The notes: a model not told the origin generated them from the sequence alone. Positions 1 through 8,031 are shown, counted from the first letter of the stretch. The stretch is DNA of 57,800 nt from Bacteroidota bacterium (GCA_003175695.1 PSRA01000112.1:1-57800); one strand, 5' to 3'. Numbers and translations are program-made.

Positions 1-341
1 GGCTTGTTTTCACGATTCTCAAAAGTATCTTCAAGTATTCTCATTAAGGCCCTATTGCCATCAAGTGGTGAGAATGACATCATGCAAATGGCTTCAACGG
101 AAACCGATTCAGCTTCGCGGATAAGATCATCTCTCAAATCCTCACGGGTGAAAGTAAAGATGTAACAATAATCGTGTTCGACAATTTCGCCTTTCCATAA
201 AAACTTTGCGGGACCACTAAATATCGGCCCTCCAAAAGCAAGTTGCTTTTCAACTAATGCGTGAAGAATATTTAACCCTTGCTGTCTGATTTCACAGCTT
301 ATCATGACTTGAAGATATTTTGATTTGATTTTTGTGTCCAT
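1..341 (-). CDS. CutA-like protein, C-terminus cut by the window edge
   Basis: An open frame runs on the minus strand from ATG at 341 through the left edge with no stop, giving at least 113 residues. It begins MDTKIKSKYLQVMISCEIRQ. The middle reads LVEKQLAFGGPIFSGPAKF then LWKGEIVEHDYCYIFTFTRE, which follows the layout of the CutA divalent-ion-tolerance fold: a helix ending in LVE-x-x-LA, a W-x-G-E-I/V-x-E strand turn, then a long strand and helix. CutA proteins are small cytoplasmic trimers of unclear role, linked to copper tolerance in E. coli. The Cys usual after LVEKxLA is absent, so this may be a divergent member. The gene is divergent from the HxlR gene to its right. Family assignment is by pattern only. 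Confidence 0.55.
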   Translation of the reverse strand, partial: MDTKIKSKYLQVMISCEIRQQGLNILHALVEKQLAFGGPIFSGPAKFLWKGEIVEHDYCYIFTFTREDLRDDLIREAESVSVEAICMMSFSPLDGNRALMRILEDTFENRENK

Positions 342-485
342 ATGTCTCTTTTTTATAAATATGCTTTATACTGTTAACACGAAGTTCGACAGTATATTCG
401 TTTGGAGGAAGTAGGGAAAAGAGATTCATATAGAGATATATTTGCCCCTATATCGATTTTAGGCGCAAGCACTTATTTTTGCCCT

Positions 486-842
486 ATGTATAAAAGAAAG
501 ATTCCGATCAGTTTGGATTGCGGACTTGATCTAATCGGCGAAGTCTTGTACGGCAAATGGAAAATGCGTTTATTATATTTTATTAGTGAAGGCCATAAAC
601 GTCCAAGTGAATTACAACGTAAGATTCCTCACGCTTCCCGAAGAGTGCTGAATGCGCAGTTAAAAGAACTGGGGCAACATGAGTTAGTTACCAAAATGAT
701 TTATCCTCAAATTCCACCTAAAGTAGAGTATAGCTTAACTGAATTAGGAAAAACCTTAATTCCTGTAATTAACACCCTAGGAAAATGGGGGGATAAGAAC
801 GAAAGGCGTTTACGAAAAGTCATTTTGAAAAGGCTTAAATAA
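486..842 (+). CDS. HxlR-family winged-helix transcriptional regulator
   Basis: This 118-residue protein has the HxlR winged-helix pattern: GEVLYGKWKMRLLYFI (helix 1-2), KRPSELQRKIPHASRRVLNA (recognition helix), then a wing with PKVEYSLTELG and a closing ALIPVI/LGKWG-type helix. HxlR proteins are dimeric DNA-binding regulators, often sensing thiol-reactive or oxidising compounds. The frame is open from a TTG at 402, but ATG at 486 gives MYKRKIPISLDCG, the usual beginning and length for the family, so I use that start. Residues upstream of it look like untranslated leader. The gene is isolated: the CutA-like gene is divergent and the Fic gene downstream is convergent. Its target is unknown. Confidence 0.85.
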   Translation: MYKRKIPISLDCGLDLIGEVLYGKWKMRLLYFISEGHKRPSELQRKIPHASRRVLNAQLKELGQHELVTKMIYPQIPPKVEYSLTELGKTLIPVINTLGKWGDKNERRLRKVILKRLK

Positions 843-1014
843 ATGACGTATGTTAAGCTTCTCTTTACGCAAGAAAGAAAAAACGGGTGGCCGAAAATGA
901 ACTTAATAATTAAATTTGATACAGCAGTATAAAAAAAGACATTGAAATTATTCACTACTAACACACCTGAACACACAAATCTTCGCTAGCAAAACAGGTG
1001 GTCAGGGCAGATTT

Positions 1015-2106
1015 TTAATCGGTGGACAGTAGGTCCATCAATTTGTAATTGACAAAATAGGTCGTCCTGCCTATTTTGTGCGCCCTCAAAATATTAGCCT
1101 CGTCTAATTTTTTCAACCAGGTAGATGCCGTTTGACGATGGGCTATCTGTTTGTTTTCCAACAGTTCGATCTTTAAGTAAGGGAGTGTGAACATCAACTC
1201 TAACAGGTCATAGCTAAACGAAGAGCCTAATACCTGTTTCATCTTTTGCTCGGTTTCTTCTTTCAAAGAAAGGGTATTTCTAATTTTTTTTGTACTTAAC
1301 TGCGCTGTTTCGATAAGAGCTGTGAGTATATACATTACCCAATCATGCCAGTTGTGTTTTTCCGTTACACCCCGTAATAATTGATAGTATTCTGTTTTAT
1401 ATCTTACGATATAAGAACTTAGGTATAGTACAGGTTGGGCCAATAACTCTTGCTGTACCAGGTATAGAGCATTTACAATGCGCCCGGCTCTCCCATTACC
1501 ATCAGCAAATGGATGAATGGCTTCAAATTGATAGTGAATAAAAGCCATCTTAATCAGAGGGTCTAGTGGGGAAACAATTGGATCGTTAATAAATCTTTCC
1601 AATGAGGCCAATTTCTGCCCCAGAACATCTTCACAACATGGCGGGGTGTAAATTACTTCTCCATTTATTGCATTTTTTAGCGAAGTGCCTGGCGTGCTTC
1701 TTATGCCAGCTTTATTTTGTTTTATAGTCTGAACAATTTCGACCATTGTATTGGTCAGCAACAAATTCTTTTGCGCATGCATTCTTTCCAAACCGATATA
1801 TAGTGCTTCACGATAGCTCAGGACTTCTTTTGCCGCATGACTAGCGGTTGTTTCTTCTGTTGCAGCTTTGTATAATTCATCCTGCGTTGTTACTATGTTT
1901 TCAATTGCAGAACTGTCCTTACTTTCCTGCAAGACTATCGTATTAATTAATAACTGCGGGTCCGGTAATGAAGCGCAAAGTCCATTTAATTGTCCCAAAT
2001 ACCTGGATGCCTTTGCCAGATGCCTTAATATTTCCTGAGATTCCTGAAATTCGACAGGAGGCAAATCGGGTAATTCGTTAAACGGCGTATTCTTGTCGTA
2101 AGCCAT
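1015..2106 (-). CDS. Fic family protein (class II, with C-terminal winged helix)
   Basis: Fic enzymes usually transfer AMP from ATP to hydroxyls of target proteins. The 363-residue sequence carries the full Fic core HPFADGNGRAGR at residues 198-209, with the catalytic His198. An N-terminal inhibitory motif of the S/T-x-x-x-E-G/N type is at residues 65-70 (SSAIEN), which marks the self-inhibited class II Fic proteins such as Shewanella SoFic. The last 60 residues (IAHRQTASTWLKKLDEANIL, then RTTYFVNYKL) form a winged-helix DNA-binding domain. The layout, a self-inhibited Fic fused to a winged helix, is common in stand-alone Fic proteins. There is no adjacent antitoxin-like gene. An array of TGTCGA inverted repeats lies immediately upstream, which suggests autoregulation by the C-terminal domain; that part is inference. 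Confidence 0.93.
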   Translation of the reverse strand: MAYDKNTPFNELPDLPPVEFQESQEILRHLAKASRYLGQLNGLCASLPDPQLLINTIVLQESKDSSAIENIVTTQDELYKAATEETTASHAAKEVLSYREALYIGLERMHAQKNLLLTNTMVEIVQTIKQNKAGIRSTPGTSLKNAINGEVIYTPPCCEDVLGQKLASLERFINDPIVSPLDPLIKMAFIHYQFEAIHPFADGNGRAGRIVNALYLVQQELLAQPVLYLSSYIVRYKTEYYQLLRGVTEKHNWHDWVMYILTALIETAQLSTKKIRNTLSLKEETEQKMKQVLGSSFSYDLLELMFTLPYLKIELLENKQIAHRQTASTWLKKLDEANILRAHKIGRTTYFVNYKLMDLLSTD

Positions 2107-2161
2107 AGTGTCGTGATTTTATTTCGTTTTCGTCATCAAATTTTGAATAGGTCGATTATCA

Positions 2162-2283
2162 CGACATAAATTTCCTTTTATGTCGAAATTATAATAAATT
2201 TTCGACATCAAAGCTACTAAAATGTCGAATTCAATGTTCCAAGACAGAAATTATGTCGAAAAATTCTTCATTTTTCGACATAA
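2162..2283. promoter_or_regulatory. Array of ATGTCG inverted repeats upstream of the fic gene
   Basis: Six copies of ATGTCG, in either orientation, lie within 122 bases. They pair as inverted repeats: CGACATAAA (2162-2170) with TTTATGTCG (2177-2185); ATGTCGAAA (2180-2188) with TTTCGACAT (2200-2208); one further copy at 2222; and a perfect 14-bp-arm repeat, TTATGTCGAAAAAT (2251-2264) with its complement at 2270-2283 around a 5-base spacer. The array begins 56 bases upstream of the fic start codon. The regular TGTCGA units look like operators for a dimeric DNA-binding protein, and the Fic protein's own winged helix is the nearest candidate. Confidence 0.65.
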
Positions 2284-2536
2284 AAATACGGAAATTCCAA
2301 AACTATTTAACCCATTGGTTCTTAACATTTTACACTCAATAATCGAATCTGCAGACACAAGAATAATCTCCGCTTGGCCTAATTCTCGCCTCGAATAAAT
2401 GATAAGTATCTTTCGAACTGTAGGAGACATCAGCGCAATAGTTAAATTTATACTGTATAGTATTAACTGAAATGTACCTTTGAAGAGTTAACGTCAACCT
2501 GTATAAGACCAGGTAAGAACGAGCAGAAAATAGCTC

Positions 2537-2753
2537 ATTGAATCGACCAAAATCAGAAGTTGCTGATATTCCAAAAGATATACGCCGGACTTATCCCGTC
2601 CGGTCCGCCTCTCGAGGATCACAACGATTGTGATCCTTTTTTATTTTTATAAGATTTTACTTTAAGCAGGTTGATTTTCAATGATTAATAACAAGTGCCG
2701 GTGTTTTCTTCTTCCTACCTTTATTTCAGGTTAACACATAATTGAATCGACCA
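2537..2753. repeat. 13-bp direct repeat bracketing a terminator, next to an integrase remnant
   Basis: ATTGAATCGACCA occurs at 2537-2549 and again at 2741-2753, 204 bases apart. The second copy lies exactly where similarity to a tyrosine recombinase begins. Between the copies is TCCCGTCCGGTCCGCC (about 2594-2609), which loosely resembles the 3' end of a tRNA or tmRNA, followed by a strong terminator. This could be the scar of an excised or decayed integrative element, but no intact tRNA was found, so the attachment-site reading is weak. The rest of 2284-2745 holds nothing I can identify as coding. Confidence 0.35.
2616..2636 (+). terminator. Rho-independent terminator
   Basis: GGATCACAA, loop CGA, TTGTGATCC is a perfect 9-bp stem followed by TTTTTTTATTTTTA on the plus strand. 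No complete gene precedes it on this strand, so it may have belonged to a lost gene or small RNA that ended with the TCCCGTCCGGTCCGCC segment just upstream. Confidence 0.75.
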
Positions 2754-2886
2754 CATTGACATGCCGATGGAAGAAATCTTCAGACTTCTTGGCCATTCGA
2801 GTTTAAAGACAACACAAGTTTACGGTCGGATGACGCAAGAAAGGCTTCAAAAAAGCATGAAAAAAATAAATAAGAAACTCAGATAG
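2746..2886 (+). pseudogene. Tyrosine recombinase (integrase) C-terminal remnant
   Basis: The frame reads MEEIFRLLGHSSLKTTQVYG and then RMTQERLQKSMKKINKKLR to a TAG at 2884-2886. This is the C-terminal motif of phage-type integrases: the LLGH-x-S box with the catalytic His, and the T-T-x-x-Y-x nucleophile region (the Tyr of QVYG). A TGA stop at 2743-2745 closes the frame just upstream, and no other part of the enzyme is present. So about 47 codons of a normally 300-400 residue protein survive. It is presumably the trace of a past mobile element. Confidence 0.8.
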
Positions 2887-2891
2887 CACAT

Positions 2892-3374
2892 ATGAAGAGA
2901 TTCAGAATTATTTTGATCATTCTTATAGTTCAAAATTCCGACAAAACCCTTGCTCAATCTATAACCGCAAAGGATTTGATAGGAATATGGCAAATGGAAT
3001 TAAAGCAGGGTGAAACTTCTACTGGAGTTTATTTTTTCAAAGATTATGATACACTACTAAACATAAACAACCTGCACTCTAGAACTGACACTAGCCTTTA
3101 TTCGATTGGCACAATGAAAAATGAATCCATATTAAGGATCATGCCAATAAAACTAAAAACACCAACATTTTTCATTTGGAAGATCAAAATGCTAAAGGAT
3201 CATAGGATTAGGATTAGTCTTTACAGTTCAATTCGCATTAATGAAAATACTTATAAGTGGGAAGAACAGAAAGCTGCAACGCTTGAATATAATCTAATAA
3301 AAATAAAATCTGTAGATATACCAGAAATTCAAAAATCTAACTCCACTGAGTGGCCAAATTACGTTCCATATTAA
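2892..3374 (+). CDS. Small secreted protein, lipocalin-like
   Basis: A 160-residue protein starts five bases after the stop of the integrase remnant. Residues 1-21 form a signal peptide (MKRFRIILIILIVQN... ending TLAQ) and the mature part begins with DLIGIWQM. A G-x-W near the start of a short beta-rich protein is the lipocalin-like pattern seen in many secreted Bacteroidota proteins. The rest alternates short beta strands (GVYFFKDYDTLLNI, SLYSIGTM, ATLEYNLIKI), compatible with a small barrel. I do not recognise a family, and the function is unknown. It is followed by a hairpin terminator. Confidence 0.6.
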   Translation: MKRFRIILIILIVQNSDKTLAQSITAKDLIGIWQMELKQGETSTGVYFFKDYDTLLNINNLHSRTDTSLYSIGTMKNESILRIMPIKLKTPTFFIWKIKMLKDHRIRISLYSSIRINENTYKWEEQKAATLEYNLIKIKSVDIPEIQKSNSTEWPNYVPY

Positions 3375-3410
3375 ATGCATATGAAAGGAGAGCCCCCGTG
3401 CGATCACAGG

Positions 3411-3440
3411 ATAATGGTCACCGTTAGTGGTGGCCATTAT
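3411..3440 (+). terminator. Hairpin downstream of the small secreted protein
   Basis: ATAATGGTCACC, loop GTTAGT, GGTGGCCATTAT gives a 12-bp stem with one G-T wobble, 36 bases after the stop at 3374. The T-run after it is weak (TATTTAGACC), so it may act as a terminator or simply as a 3' stem. Confidence 0.55.
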
Positions 3441-3626
3441 TATTTAGACCTCTTTTAGTAATTTGAATTTCACCAACTTTTGAGCAGCTACGCTCACCTC
3501 TAGCATTCCAATTATTTTAGGTAATCTTACAATCGTTACCAAGGGTAAAAATGAGATATATCTCAATAAGGAAATGGTAAATCTTCCGGGGATGCAAATT
3601 ATCCGTATCTCTTCATGAAAAATACT

Positions 3627-3710
3627 ATGAGCGAAGATGAGCATGCGGCTTATCTTAAACAAATACAAGTATATGACGAACATAAAAGAGATGATTCAGC
3701 AGACCTCTGA
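3627..3710 (+). pseudogene. Possible C-terminal fragment of an Rpn/PD-(D/E)XK-type transposase-like protein
   Basis: A 27-codon frame reads MSEDEHAAYLKQIQVYDEHK then RDDSADL and a stop. The start of such a segment, an acidic residue pair then A/E-Y-x-K and Y-x-x-x-x-x-D, resembles the helical tail of Rpn-family recombination-promoting nucleases, but the match is short. The surrounding 3441-3932 stretch has only broken frames on both strands, including a short in-frame piece reading NEIYLNKEMVNLPGMQIIRI just upstream. I read the region as decayed coding DNA with no functional gene. Confidence 0.25.
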
Positions 3711-3932
3711 AAAAATAAATTCTTATGATAAAATTCTTTTTCTCGGTCGAATTGCATCATACGGTTACATTAAAATGTCAACCGATGAATCTGAGGATGG
3801 GATATCTGAAACAACAATAGAATATTGTCAGAGTATAGCTATTAGTAACAATCAGAAGGCATTTTTCTGCTTGCCATGCAGTTGAGCATGTCACGGGGAA
3901 ACACTCCAAAATAGAACCTGGTCTTCGTCTGT

Positions 3933-5186
3933 TCACCAGCGTTCAACAACTAATTTTTGAGTGCTGACCAGATTGTGGATTTCATCCAAGACCCGGATAT
4001 AATAAAATCCTTGGGCATTAAAGCCCGGAATCTTCAACGTCTCAGTTTGAGTAAATTCAGTAATCAGGACTTTCTTTTCAATAGTTGTCTCTCCAAGTAA
4101 ATTGGCCATTTGAATGGTATAGTGACCCTTTGGCATGCCATTGAATTGAACGTTGATTTCATCAAACAAAACTGGATTTGGAAAGACCGTAATCTTACTA
4201 AGTTTCTCTGATGATTTCTGGAAAATTAAGTTGCCGGCTTTTTTTGTTAGCAGTGGATTGCTATTAGCAAGATCGGCACTCCCAAAAATTTCAGTACCAC
4301 CTGGATATGGCAATGCTTCCCACGTCTCAGGGTCAACTACAAAAATTGCTTCCGAATACGCAGAACTGCTGATTAGAATTTTCCCATTGTCAGTTACTGC
4401 CGCACCACTCGTAGTGAATTTCTGCGGCAATCCGGAAATAATATTGAGATATGTTGCTGTCCTTGTCGCGATTTCGACTTTGAAAACTTTATTAGTAGAA
4501 ACAATGAGGTACAAATTGCCGGCATCATCGGCGATAATATCGCCACCTGAATTGGCGCAGGGATTCTGAATTGAATTTTCTTTGTTGAACGGATAATCTA
4601 TAAGCGGCCCCAAATCAATAAGCCGTGGAGATCCTTTGGTGCTAAATCGGATCAGGTGGTTTCCATCGTTTGTAATCGTATATCCATAATCGTCAGGAGC
4701 GATTACCATCCGCGAAATTGGACCCCCTGTTTTGAAGTCGTAGTTCCCTGCTTTGCTAAAGTATTGATCCAGGTTCGTATATACCTGCATCGTATTGAGG
4801 TCAATATACCGAAGCTGGTCAAGGTTCATCGGAGTAAAATAGAGGCGGTTTGATTTCTTGTCATAGGCAATCGCAGCTACGCTGCTGCCAAGTGCAGCCT
4901 GCGGAAGAAAATTTCCCTGGAACGCATTTGCTGGTTTGGAAAGATCAGGGGGAGGAGAAAACTTGTAACCAGCTAAAACATTTGGACTCTTCTCTTTAAA
5001 ATTCAGTAGTATATTACTGAATTCACCTGATCGGATGTCAAACTTTCTTAGCGCCACCCATTCAGTTTCTCCCTTATTTACCGCTGTAACCGCAAATGCA
5101 AAATGATCAGATTGTCCCCTTGTGTAATTAATTAATAAGGAAACAATAGCGGTAAATGCAAGTTTGATACACCCTAACTTTCTCAT
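3933..5186 (-). CDS. Secreted beta-propeller-like protein with T9SS type A sorting domain
   Basis: This 417-residue protein starts at ATG 5186; the open frame extends five codons upstream to a TTG. A signal peptide covers about residues 1-25 (MRKLGCIKLAFTAIVSLLIN). The middle has repeated blade-like segments (IAYDKKSNRLYFTPMN, DDAGNLYLIVSTNKVFKVEI, VTDNGKILISSSAYSEAIFV), suggesting a WD40/NHL-type propeller. The last 80 residues begin ITVFPNPV, then ENLLGE-like and GFYYIRVL segments and end in a basic KLVVERW tail. That is the type IX secretion C-terminal sorting domain, so the protein is exported across the outer membrane and probably cell-surface attached. The partner or ligand is unknown. 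The gene stands alone. Confidence 0.85.
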   Translation of the reverse strand: MRKLGCIKLAFTAIVSLLINYTRGQSDHFAFAVTAVNKGETEWVALRKFDIRSGEFSNILLNFKEKSPNVLAGYKFSPPPDLSKPANAFQGNFLPQAALGSSVAAIAYDKKSNRLYFTPMNLDQLRYIDLNTMQVYTNLDQYFSKAGNYDFKTGGPISRMVIAPDDYGYTITNDGNHLIRFSTKGSPRLIDLGPLIDYPFNKENSIQNPCANSGGDIIADDAGNLYLIVSTNKVFKVEIATRTATYLNIISGLPQKFTTSGAAVTDNGKILISSSAYSEAIFVVDPETWEALPYPGGTEIFGSADLANSNPLLTKKAGNLIFQKSSEKLSKITVFPNPVLFDEINVQFNGMPKGHYTIQMANLLGETTIEKKVLITEFTQTETLKIPGFNAQGFYYIRVLDEIHNLVSTQKLVVERW

Positions 5187-5490
5187 AGCATTTGCGATCA
5201 ATTCATCGGTCGATTGAGCTCCTGGAGCACGAAAAACATTCAGTCGAAAATCAAAATGTGGTGGTAAACTATGGATTATGGAGATTAGGCCTGCTAGCTT
5301 AGAAACGCCAGTTTGTTAATTACTAGTTTCAACCAAAGATACTGAAACATTTTTGAATTTGATGGGTCTTTCATTTATGTCGCTAAAGTGATGAACTCCG
5401 CAAATTTTTAGGAATATGTGCTTAATGCCAGATTTGAAATTCTGAATTATGAATGGACCACACGGTACTTAGGAAAATGTAGCAAATATT
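5187..5490. other. Intergenic region, no gene seen
   Basis: AT-rich stretch between the divergent T9SS protein gene and the first gene of the 5491-18873 cluster. It should hold both promoters, but I found no clear inverted repeat, TTG/TAnnTTTG pair or RNA structure. Confidence 0.5.
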
Positions 5491-6081
5491 TTGTATTATG
5501 AAAATTTTGTTAACTTGTGCCGACTGAAAAAACTTGCTTCCATACTACTGCTTGGGATTCTCCTCTTTAACTGGTTCGGATACCAGATACTTACGTCTTA
5601 CCTTGAACGAAGGGCGATTCAGCAGTTGGATAACCTTGTTGATAGAAATTTTTTTGAAGAATCTCAGTTAATTTCCATTAAAGTTCCCGCTGAACGTCTG
5701 GGTTACTTCGTCAATTCATTACAATTTGAACGTGTAACAGGCAAAATCGAAATTGGCGGAATTCAGTACAATTTAGTTAAACGTCGCCTGTTCAATGATT
5801 CATTGGAATTTGTCTGTATTCCCAATATTAAGTCTACAGCGTTAAAATCTGCCAGAAATGAAATTTGTAAATGGGTCAATGATCTAAGTGGTCAAAACAA
5901 AAAAACCGAATCTCATCCTGGTCCCTCAAAAAATCTAACCACCGATTTTTATACTACAACTGGTGCAGTTAACTTGGCAAGCTTGAGAATCCTTCTTTGC
6001 CATCAAATGCGTGAGGAGATAATGAGCCTTTCGCGGCCGCATTTGATTAAAGTCGAGCAGCCTCCCGAAATCAAAGCCTGA
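5491..6081 (+). CDS. Small membrane-anchored protein, paralogue of the gene at 11064
   Basis: Up to 196 residues, with one N-terminal hydrophobic segment (LASILLLGILLFNWFGYQIL) and a soluble remainder, probably periplasmic. It matches the protein at 11064-11525 along about 100 residues: both have SILL-x-x-L-x-x-F-x-WFGY, a -ISIKVP/-MSFKVP segment, GY, I-x-x-G-I-x-Y-x-x-VK-x-R-x-F-x-DS-x-E, and a final CIPN. The start is uncertain. The frame opens at TTG 5491, while the paralogue begins at MKKAISILL, which aligns with CTG at 5524. An ATG at 5498 in another frame reads MKILLTCAD and stops, so an indel near the start is possible. The C-terminal 55 residues are not shared. Proteins of this shape accompany TonB-dependent receptors in Bacteroidota (general impression, not verified). 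Function unknown. Confidence 0.6.
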   Translation: MYYENFVNLCRLKKLASILLLGILLFNWFGYQILTSYLERRAIQQLDNLVDRNFFEESQLISIKVPAERLGYFVNSLQFERVTGKIEIGGIQYNLVKRRLFNDSLEFVCIPNIKSTALKSARNEICKWVNDLSGQNKKTESHPGPSKNLTTDFYTTTGAVNLASLRILLCHQMREEIMSLSRPHLIKVEQPPEIKA

Positions 6082-6180
6082 CCGATCTATTTCACACTAA
6101 ATGTATCCTGTCATTTTTTCTAATTTCTTATTGAAAGAAACTTAGATTTCTGTACAAATATTTCTTCAAACAATTTCATC

Positions 6181-6744
6181 ATGCCTTTCATTCCACTGGA
6201 AGAACACCTGCCTGGTATAACAGGCCTTTTGGAATATCGCCAGGACACGGCCAAGCCTATACGAGAATTGACGCATTTTTTATTAAGAGGCCCCTCATCT
6301 CTTAGTGAGGGCGAACGTGAGTTAATTGCGACATTGGTTTCATATCGCAATGAATGCAAATTCTGCACGGCCGCTCATACGGCTACTGCTGACAGGTTAC
6401 TCGGTGAGCCACTTACGACATCGGAAATGAAATACAATTTGGAGACCGCTGCGATGAGTGAAAAAATGAGAGCACTGTTGCAAATTGCTGCCCGTGTGCA
6501 AATAAGTGGCAAAGAAGTTACTGATGAATTGATTAAAAAGGCCAGAGAGGAGGGAGCGACAGATGTCGAGATTCATGACACCGTTCTTATTGCCGCATTG
6601 TTTTGCCTTTACAATCGCTATGTTGATGGGCTGGCAACAGTGGCGCCTGCTCAACCTGAATTCTATACATGTCTGGCTGAAAGACTGACAAATCATGGCT
6701 ATATAAGATTGCCTCAGGGTTATGATCATTTGAAAAAGAAATAA
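6181..6744 (+). CDS. Carboxymuconolactone decarboxylase/AhpD-like protein (paralogue 1 of 4)
   Basis: A 187-residue cytoplasmic protein of the AhpD-like fold (peroxidase-related branch). The redox motif C59-K-F-C62-T-A-A-H66 follows GERELIATLVSYRNE, and the family helix IHDTVLIAALFCLYNRYVDG is present. In AhpD the two Cys and the His form a thiol relay that reduces peroxides or peroxiredoxin partners; many relatives have no assigned substrate. Versions in the three sibling proteins share the start pattern M-x-x-I-x-(L/V)...LPGI and the C-terminal helix. ATG 6181 is the natural start. Twelve bases separate its stop from the ATG of the MFS gene, so it is probably co-transcribed with it. Confidence 0.9.
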   Translation: MPFIPLEEHLPGITGLLEYRQDTAKPIRELTHFLLRGPSSLSEGERELIATLVSYRNECKFCTAAHTATADRLLGEPLTTSEMKYNLETAAMSEKMRALLQIAARVQISGKEVTDELIKKAREEGATDVEIHDTVLIAALFCLYNRYVDGLATVAPAQPEFYTCLAERLTNHGYIRLPQGYDHLKKK

Positions 6745-6756
6745 TTGTCTATTCTT

Positions 6757-8031
6757 ATGTCTCAATCACTATCGACTTTATATGTCAATAAACCAGGGGC
6801 TCTAAAAGAGATGAGCGCCTCCGGCTATGCAATCATATTCTCAGTCTCTTTCATCAGCAGTCTTTTTGGAGGTGTTACATCAACCCTGATGTCTGTTTAT
6901 CTTCCGATAGCAGTGAAAGATTTGCTTGGAAACGTATCTACGTCAAGGCTAAACGAAGTCGGTGCTTATATTAATGCTGTGTTCATTTTTGGATGGACAT
7001 TTGGGGGTTTTATTTGGGGTTTAATCAGCGATAGACTAGGGAGAGCTAAATCAGTTACTCTTTCAACGGCCTGCTTTGGTCTCTTCACTTTGCTGACTGC
7101 TTTTGCACCCAACTGGTTCATAGCATCAGTTTGTCGATTCCTTTCTGGTTTTGGAGTTGGTGGCGTACTGGTAACTACAACAATTCTTATGTCTGAAGCC
7201 TGGTCAGAAAAGAAAAGGGCTGTCATGCTTGGATTCCTCTCCATATCCATTCCAGTCGGGATTTTTTCGGCTGGTTTAATTAATTACTTTTTGCCTCAAT
7301 GGAGACAGGCCTTTGCAGTGGGTCTTGTGCCGATAATTCTTTCGGTGATTTCAATATTTATTTTACCTGAGTCAGCAAAATGGAAATCGAATAAGAATTC
7401 ACCTACCCGAAAAGAGATTGGCGAGGATCGCCTTTTTGCCAGCTCGAATACAAAAAATCTGGTCACTGGTTCGCTGATTTTTGGAACGATGTTAATTGGT
7501 ATGTGGGCTATCTTTTCATGGCTTCCCACCTGGGTTCAAAGCTTTAGTTCCGAGGATGCACAACACCAACGAGGATTGAGCATGATGCTTTTGGGTGCCG
7601 GAGGCCTAACGGGAGGATTCATATCCGGTTGGATTGTAAATGCAATTGGCCTTAGAAGGACCATGCTAATTTGTTTTGCTGTTTGCCTGATCATGTCATT
7701 CCTGTTATTCAAATTGAATCATTCATTTTCAGTAGCAGCATACATTGAAATTGCCATTCTTGCCTTGTTCTTTGGTATTAGTCAGGGAGTGCTTTCAGTT
7801 TACATTCCCGGATTATTTCCAACCAGGTCTCGCGCAGCTGCAACCGGCTTTTGCTTCAATCTAGGTCGTTTGTTTACGGGGACGGCAGTTTTTTTTGTTG
7901 GCGCCTTAGTTACTTTCCTGGGCGGCTACGGGAATGCAATATTTATTTTCTCATTAACTTTTCTGGTGGGATTTGTGGTCACGTATTTCAAAAATGAAAG
8001 TGCTACATCCGTCATTGATAAAGAAAACTAA
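6757..8031 (+). CDS. MFS transporter (sugar/aromatic-acid symporter type)
   Basis: A 424-residue protein with about twelve hydrophobic segments. The conserved loop between helices 2 and 3 is G-x-I-S-DRLGRAKS (FIWGLISDRLGRAKS), and there is a second-half counterpart near GLRRTM. The central PESAKWK after helix 6 is typical of the sugar-transporter and AAHS branches. The substrate cannot be read from the sequence. The frame is open from TTG 6745, but ATG 6757 gives a normal cytoplasmic N-terminus. It sits between the first and second CMD-like genes, 12 and 8 bases from its neighbours, so it is part of their operon and probably carries the pathway substrate or product across the inner membrane. 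Confidence 0.9.
   Translation: MSQSLSTLYVNKPGALKEMSASGYAIIFSVSFISSLFGGVTSTLMSVYLPIAVKDLLGNVSTSRLNEVGAYINAVFIFGWTFGGFIWGLISDRLGRAKSVTLSTACFGLFTLLTAFAPNWFIASVCRFLSGFGVGGVLVTTTILMSEAWSEKKRAVMLGFLSISIPVGIFSAGLINYFLPQWRQAFAVGLVPIILSVISIFILPESAKWKSNKNSPTRKEIGEDRLFASSNTKNLVTGSLIFGTMLIGMWAIFSWLPTWVQSFSSEDAQHQRGLSMMLLGAGGLTGGFISGWIVNAIGLRRTMLICFAVCLIMSFLLFKLNHSFSVAAYIEIAILALFFGISQGVLSVYIPGLFPTRSRAAATGFCFNLGRLFTGTAVFFVGALVTFLGGYGNAIFIFSLTFLVGFVVTYFKNESATSVIDKEN

Noticed and set aside
2162..2283. CRISPR array
   Set aside because: The repeated unit is only 6-14 bases, inverted rather than direct, with uneven spacing and no cas gene.
2590..2612. tRNA or tmRNA gene
   Set aside because: Only a 3'-end-like TCCCGTCCGGTCCGCC is present; no D, anticodon or T arms can be folded upstream.
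3444..3683. 79-residue minus-strand frame
   Set aside because: No signal or family pattern, Ile/Leu-rich translation of AT-rich DNA, overlaps the fragment at 3627.
3637..3885. 82-residue plus-strand frame
   Set aside because: Overlaps the Rpn-like frame out of phase, no recognisable domain; kept only as part of a decayed stretch.
4153..4569. 138-residue plus-strand frame antisense to the T9SS protein
   Set aside because: Antisense of a clear secreted protein with a T9SS tail; no motif of its own.
5202..5490. Riboswitch or small RNA upstream of the CMD cluster
   Set aside because: No stable stem set or conserved motif could be recognised by eye.
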